Made by a program: the position numbers and the translations under genes. Shown piece by piece: positions 14,283-15,176 of a DNA stretch of 15,176 nucleotides (positions within the stretch are counted from its first letter, which is position 1; every line of letters begins with the position of its first letter). The stretch lies in assembly GCA_036401335.1 (NCBI GenBank), contig DASWVC010000028.1, forward strand, positions 1 through 15,176, read 5' to 3'. The notes beneath the pieces were generated by a model, which saw only the letters and a list, made by a program, of their open reading frames with translations, searched no databases and was not told the origin of the DNA. The DNA is from DASWVC01 sp036401335 (GTDB taxonomy: Bacteria; Verrucomicrobiota; Verrucomicrobiia; Chthoniobacterales; JAFAMB01).

Positions 14283-14504
14283 CTACCTGGTCAAGAAGAC
14301 CGCAAAGGTGCCGGTGCCACTTTCCAATCTGCCCACAAACAGGGATTGCCTGTTGGTGAGGTGATGGTCATAGGCGCGTGAATCGCACCTCACCACCACA
14401 GACCGGGCATCAACCGGCAGCTCCTCGGTTCCGTTTTCCATCGTTAAAGCGACTGCTTTCGCTTGCTCCAGGAACGATTTCTCCGTGTGCACCCGCCCTT
14501 CCAT
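14283..14504 (-). CDS. Doubtful small hypothetical protein (73 residues)
   Basis: From ATG 14504 (weak GGAAC upstream) the frame reads MEGRVHTEKSFLEQAKAVA and later ELPVDARSVVVRCDSR to a TAG at 14283. A TTG at 14609 would extend it. The composition is acceptable, but no domain is recognised and the last 15 or so codons coincide with the repeat at 14298-14340, which argues against a conserved protein end. Confidence 0.22.
   Translation of the reverse strand: MEGRVHTEKSFLEQAKAVALTMENGTEELPVDARSVVVRCDSRAYDHHLTNRQSLFVGRLESGTGTFAVFLTR
14298..14340 (-). repeat. Second short repeat family, inverted copy
   Basis: GCAAAGGTGCCGGTG (14302-14316) is the exact reverse complement of 12996-13010. Flanking similarity (GGG-CAG..TGGAA before, G-T.-TC after, in the minus sense) extends the match to roughly 40 bases between 12971-13016 (+) and 14298-14340 (-). 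Confidence 0.5.
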
Positions 14505-14818
14505 GTTCCGGTTTAGATTCGGGCGGGCAGGAGTAAAAGCAATGGTTTTTGTGGTCGGGTTGCTAAGGATTTTGGGCCGGGCCGACACCGGGTGCGAGGG
14601 AAGCGTCAAGGGCGGTTAAAGCGTCGTGCAGGATCCCGTGCTTGCCGTGGACTCCGGCTCATTCACCAAGGTTTAAGCAGGCCCGCTGCACTCCGTCGTT
14701 GCCCCCTCAAAGCCCTCCCGAGCTGAACGGTGTTGAGAACGTTCAAACTTATCCCTCACGCCGTCACAAACCCGCGTCACCCAGGGCCCACACGAAGGGG
14801 CCTTGGTGGCCGAGGTGG
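14505..14818. other. Gap without supported gene
   Basis: I see no gene. After the minus-strand stop at 14819 there is only a weak GGCCC/GGGCC hairpin (around 14784-14802) without a T-run. GAACG...CGTTC near 14725-14745 is a minor dyad. Confidence 0.35.
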
Positions 14819-15176
14819 CTATCTGGACGCGAACTGACCCGGGCCGACCTGTTGGACGCCTTTCAACCGGTAAATGCGCGCGAACAGGTTCTTTTTGGGG
14901 TCCGCCGCACGGTATTGGTAGCCGCTGGCCAGCAAAGCTTCCAAAATTTCCCCCACCCCCATCGGCGCGCCCTTGGCTTGGAGCACGGCGACGACGGCGG
15001 GAGCCAGTGGCCCACTGGGCGACGTGGACCGGCGTCCGCGCCCCCGAGGCGCTTGCGCCGCAGCCGGCTTGCGTCCTTTGCCTTGACTCTTCACGGGTGC
15101 GGGGGCCGGCATCGGCGGGTTGCTTCGCGCCGTCACGGGCGGTGCATTCGCTTCGTGGAGCGCTTGAAGCAACCCC
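14819..15176 (-). CDS. Winged-helix (HARE-HTH-like) protein with basic tail, 5' end outside window
   Basis: The frame is open through the window edge; the only start inside is a TTG at 15172, so the true start may lie outside. At least 117 residues are visible. The first half is a disordered, Pro/Ala-rich basic stretch (KSQGKGRKPAAAQAPRGRGRR) like those that hold nucleic acid non-specifically. The last 62 residues look like a small winged helix of the HARE-HTH/HB1 type: LAPAVVAVLQAKGAPMGVGE, ILEALLASGYQYRAA, KKNLFARIYRLKGVQQVGPG and a final FASR. This fold is known from bacterial RNA polymerase delta subunits and restriction-associated proteins. The combination suggests a DNA-binding or nucleoid-type protein, but the family call is from sequence pattern alone. 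Confidence 0.7.
   Translation of the reverse strand, partial: GLLQALHEANAPPVTARSNPPMPAPAPVKSQGKGRKPAAAQAPRGRGRRSTSPSGPLAPAVVAVLQAKGAPMGVGEILEALLASGYQYRAADPKKNLFARIYRLKGVQQVGPGQFASR

Overview
The window is a GC-rich bacterial chromosome segment. Gene content and style suggest a free-living heterotroph, and I would place it tentatively in the Verrucomicrobiota: a ROK regulator beside a ribose-type ABC operon, an Uma2 nuclease, few Shine-Dalgarno sites, and long gaps with short dispersed repeats. No rRNA, tRNA, CRISPR array or complete transposon is visible.

Layout. Positions 1-515 (minus) hold the N-terminal part of a ROK-family repressor cut by the window edge. A 564-base AT-richer control region (516-1079) separates it from a divergent operon on the plus strand. 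This control region carries related operator-like inverted repeats (TTATTC...GAATAA type), a LacI-like palindrome and a set of TAAG(T)CCAG repeats. The operon (1080-10718) encodes, in order: a double ATPase (RbsA/MglA type), two RbsC-type permeases, a Tat-exported sugar-binding protein, an M24 'pita-bread' enzyme, a xylose-isomerase-like TIM-barrel protein, a second (Sec-exported) sugar-binding protein, and an SDR dehydrogenase. The gaps before and after the isomerase each hold a strong hairpin flanked by short direct repeats.

From 10719 to 15176 the DNA is sparse: a possible small cysteine-rich protein, a doubtful 120-residue ORF, an Uma2/PD-(D/E)XK nuclease-like gene, a secreted NTF2-like (DUF4440/SnoaL-type) protein, a doubtful 73-residue ORF, and the C-terminal part of a winged-helix protein with a basic tail. 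A repeat of about 140 bp lies on each side of the NTF2-like gene, and a second short repeat family lies outside it in opposite orientations.

Working model (inference): an unknown sugar or sugar conjugate is captured by either binding protein and imported through the heteromeric permease. It is then processed by the M24 enzyme, the isomerase-like protein and the SDR, with the ROK protein acting as local repressor. The most unusual points are active-site changes. The M24 protein keeps all five metal ligands but lacks both conserved catalytic histidines, and the isomerase-like protein has a histidine in place of one metal-binding aspartate. Together they suggest a catabolic route that is not plain xylose use or proline-peptide cleavage.
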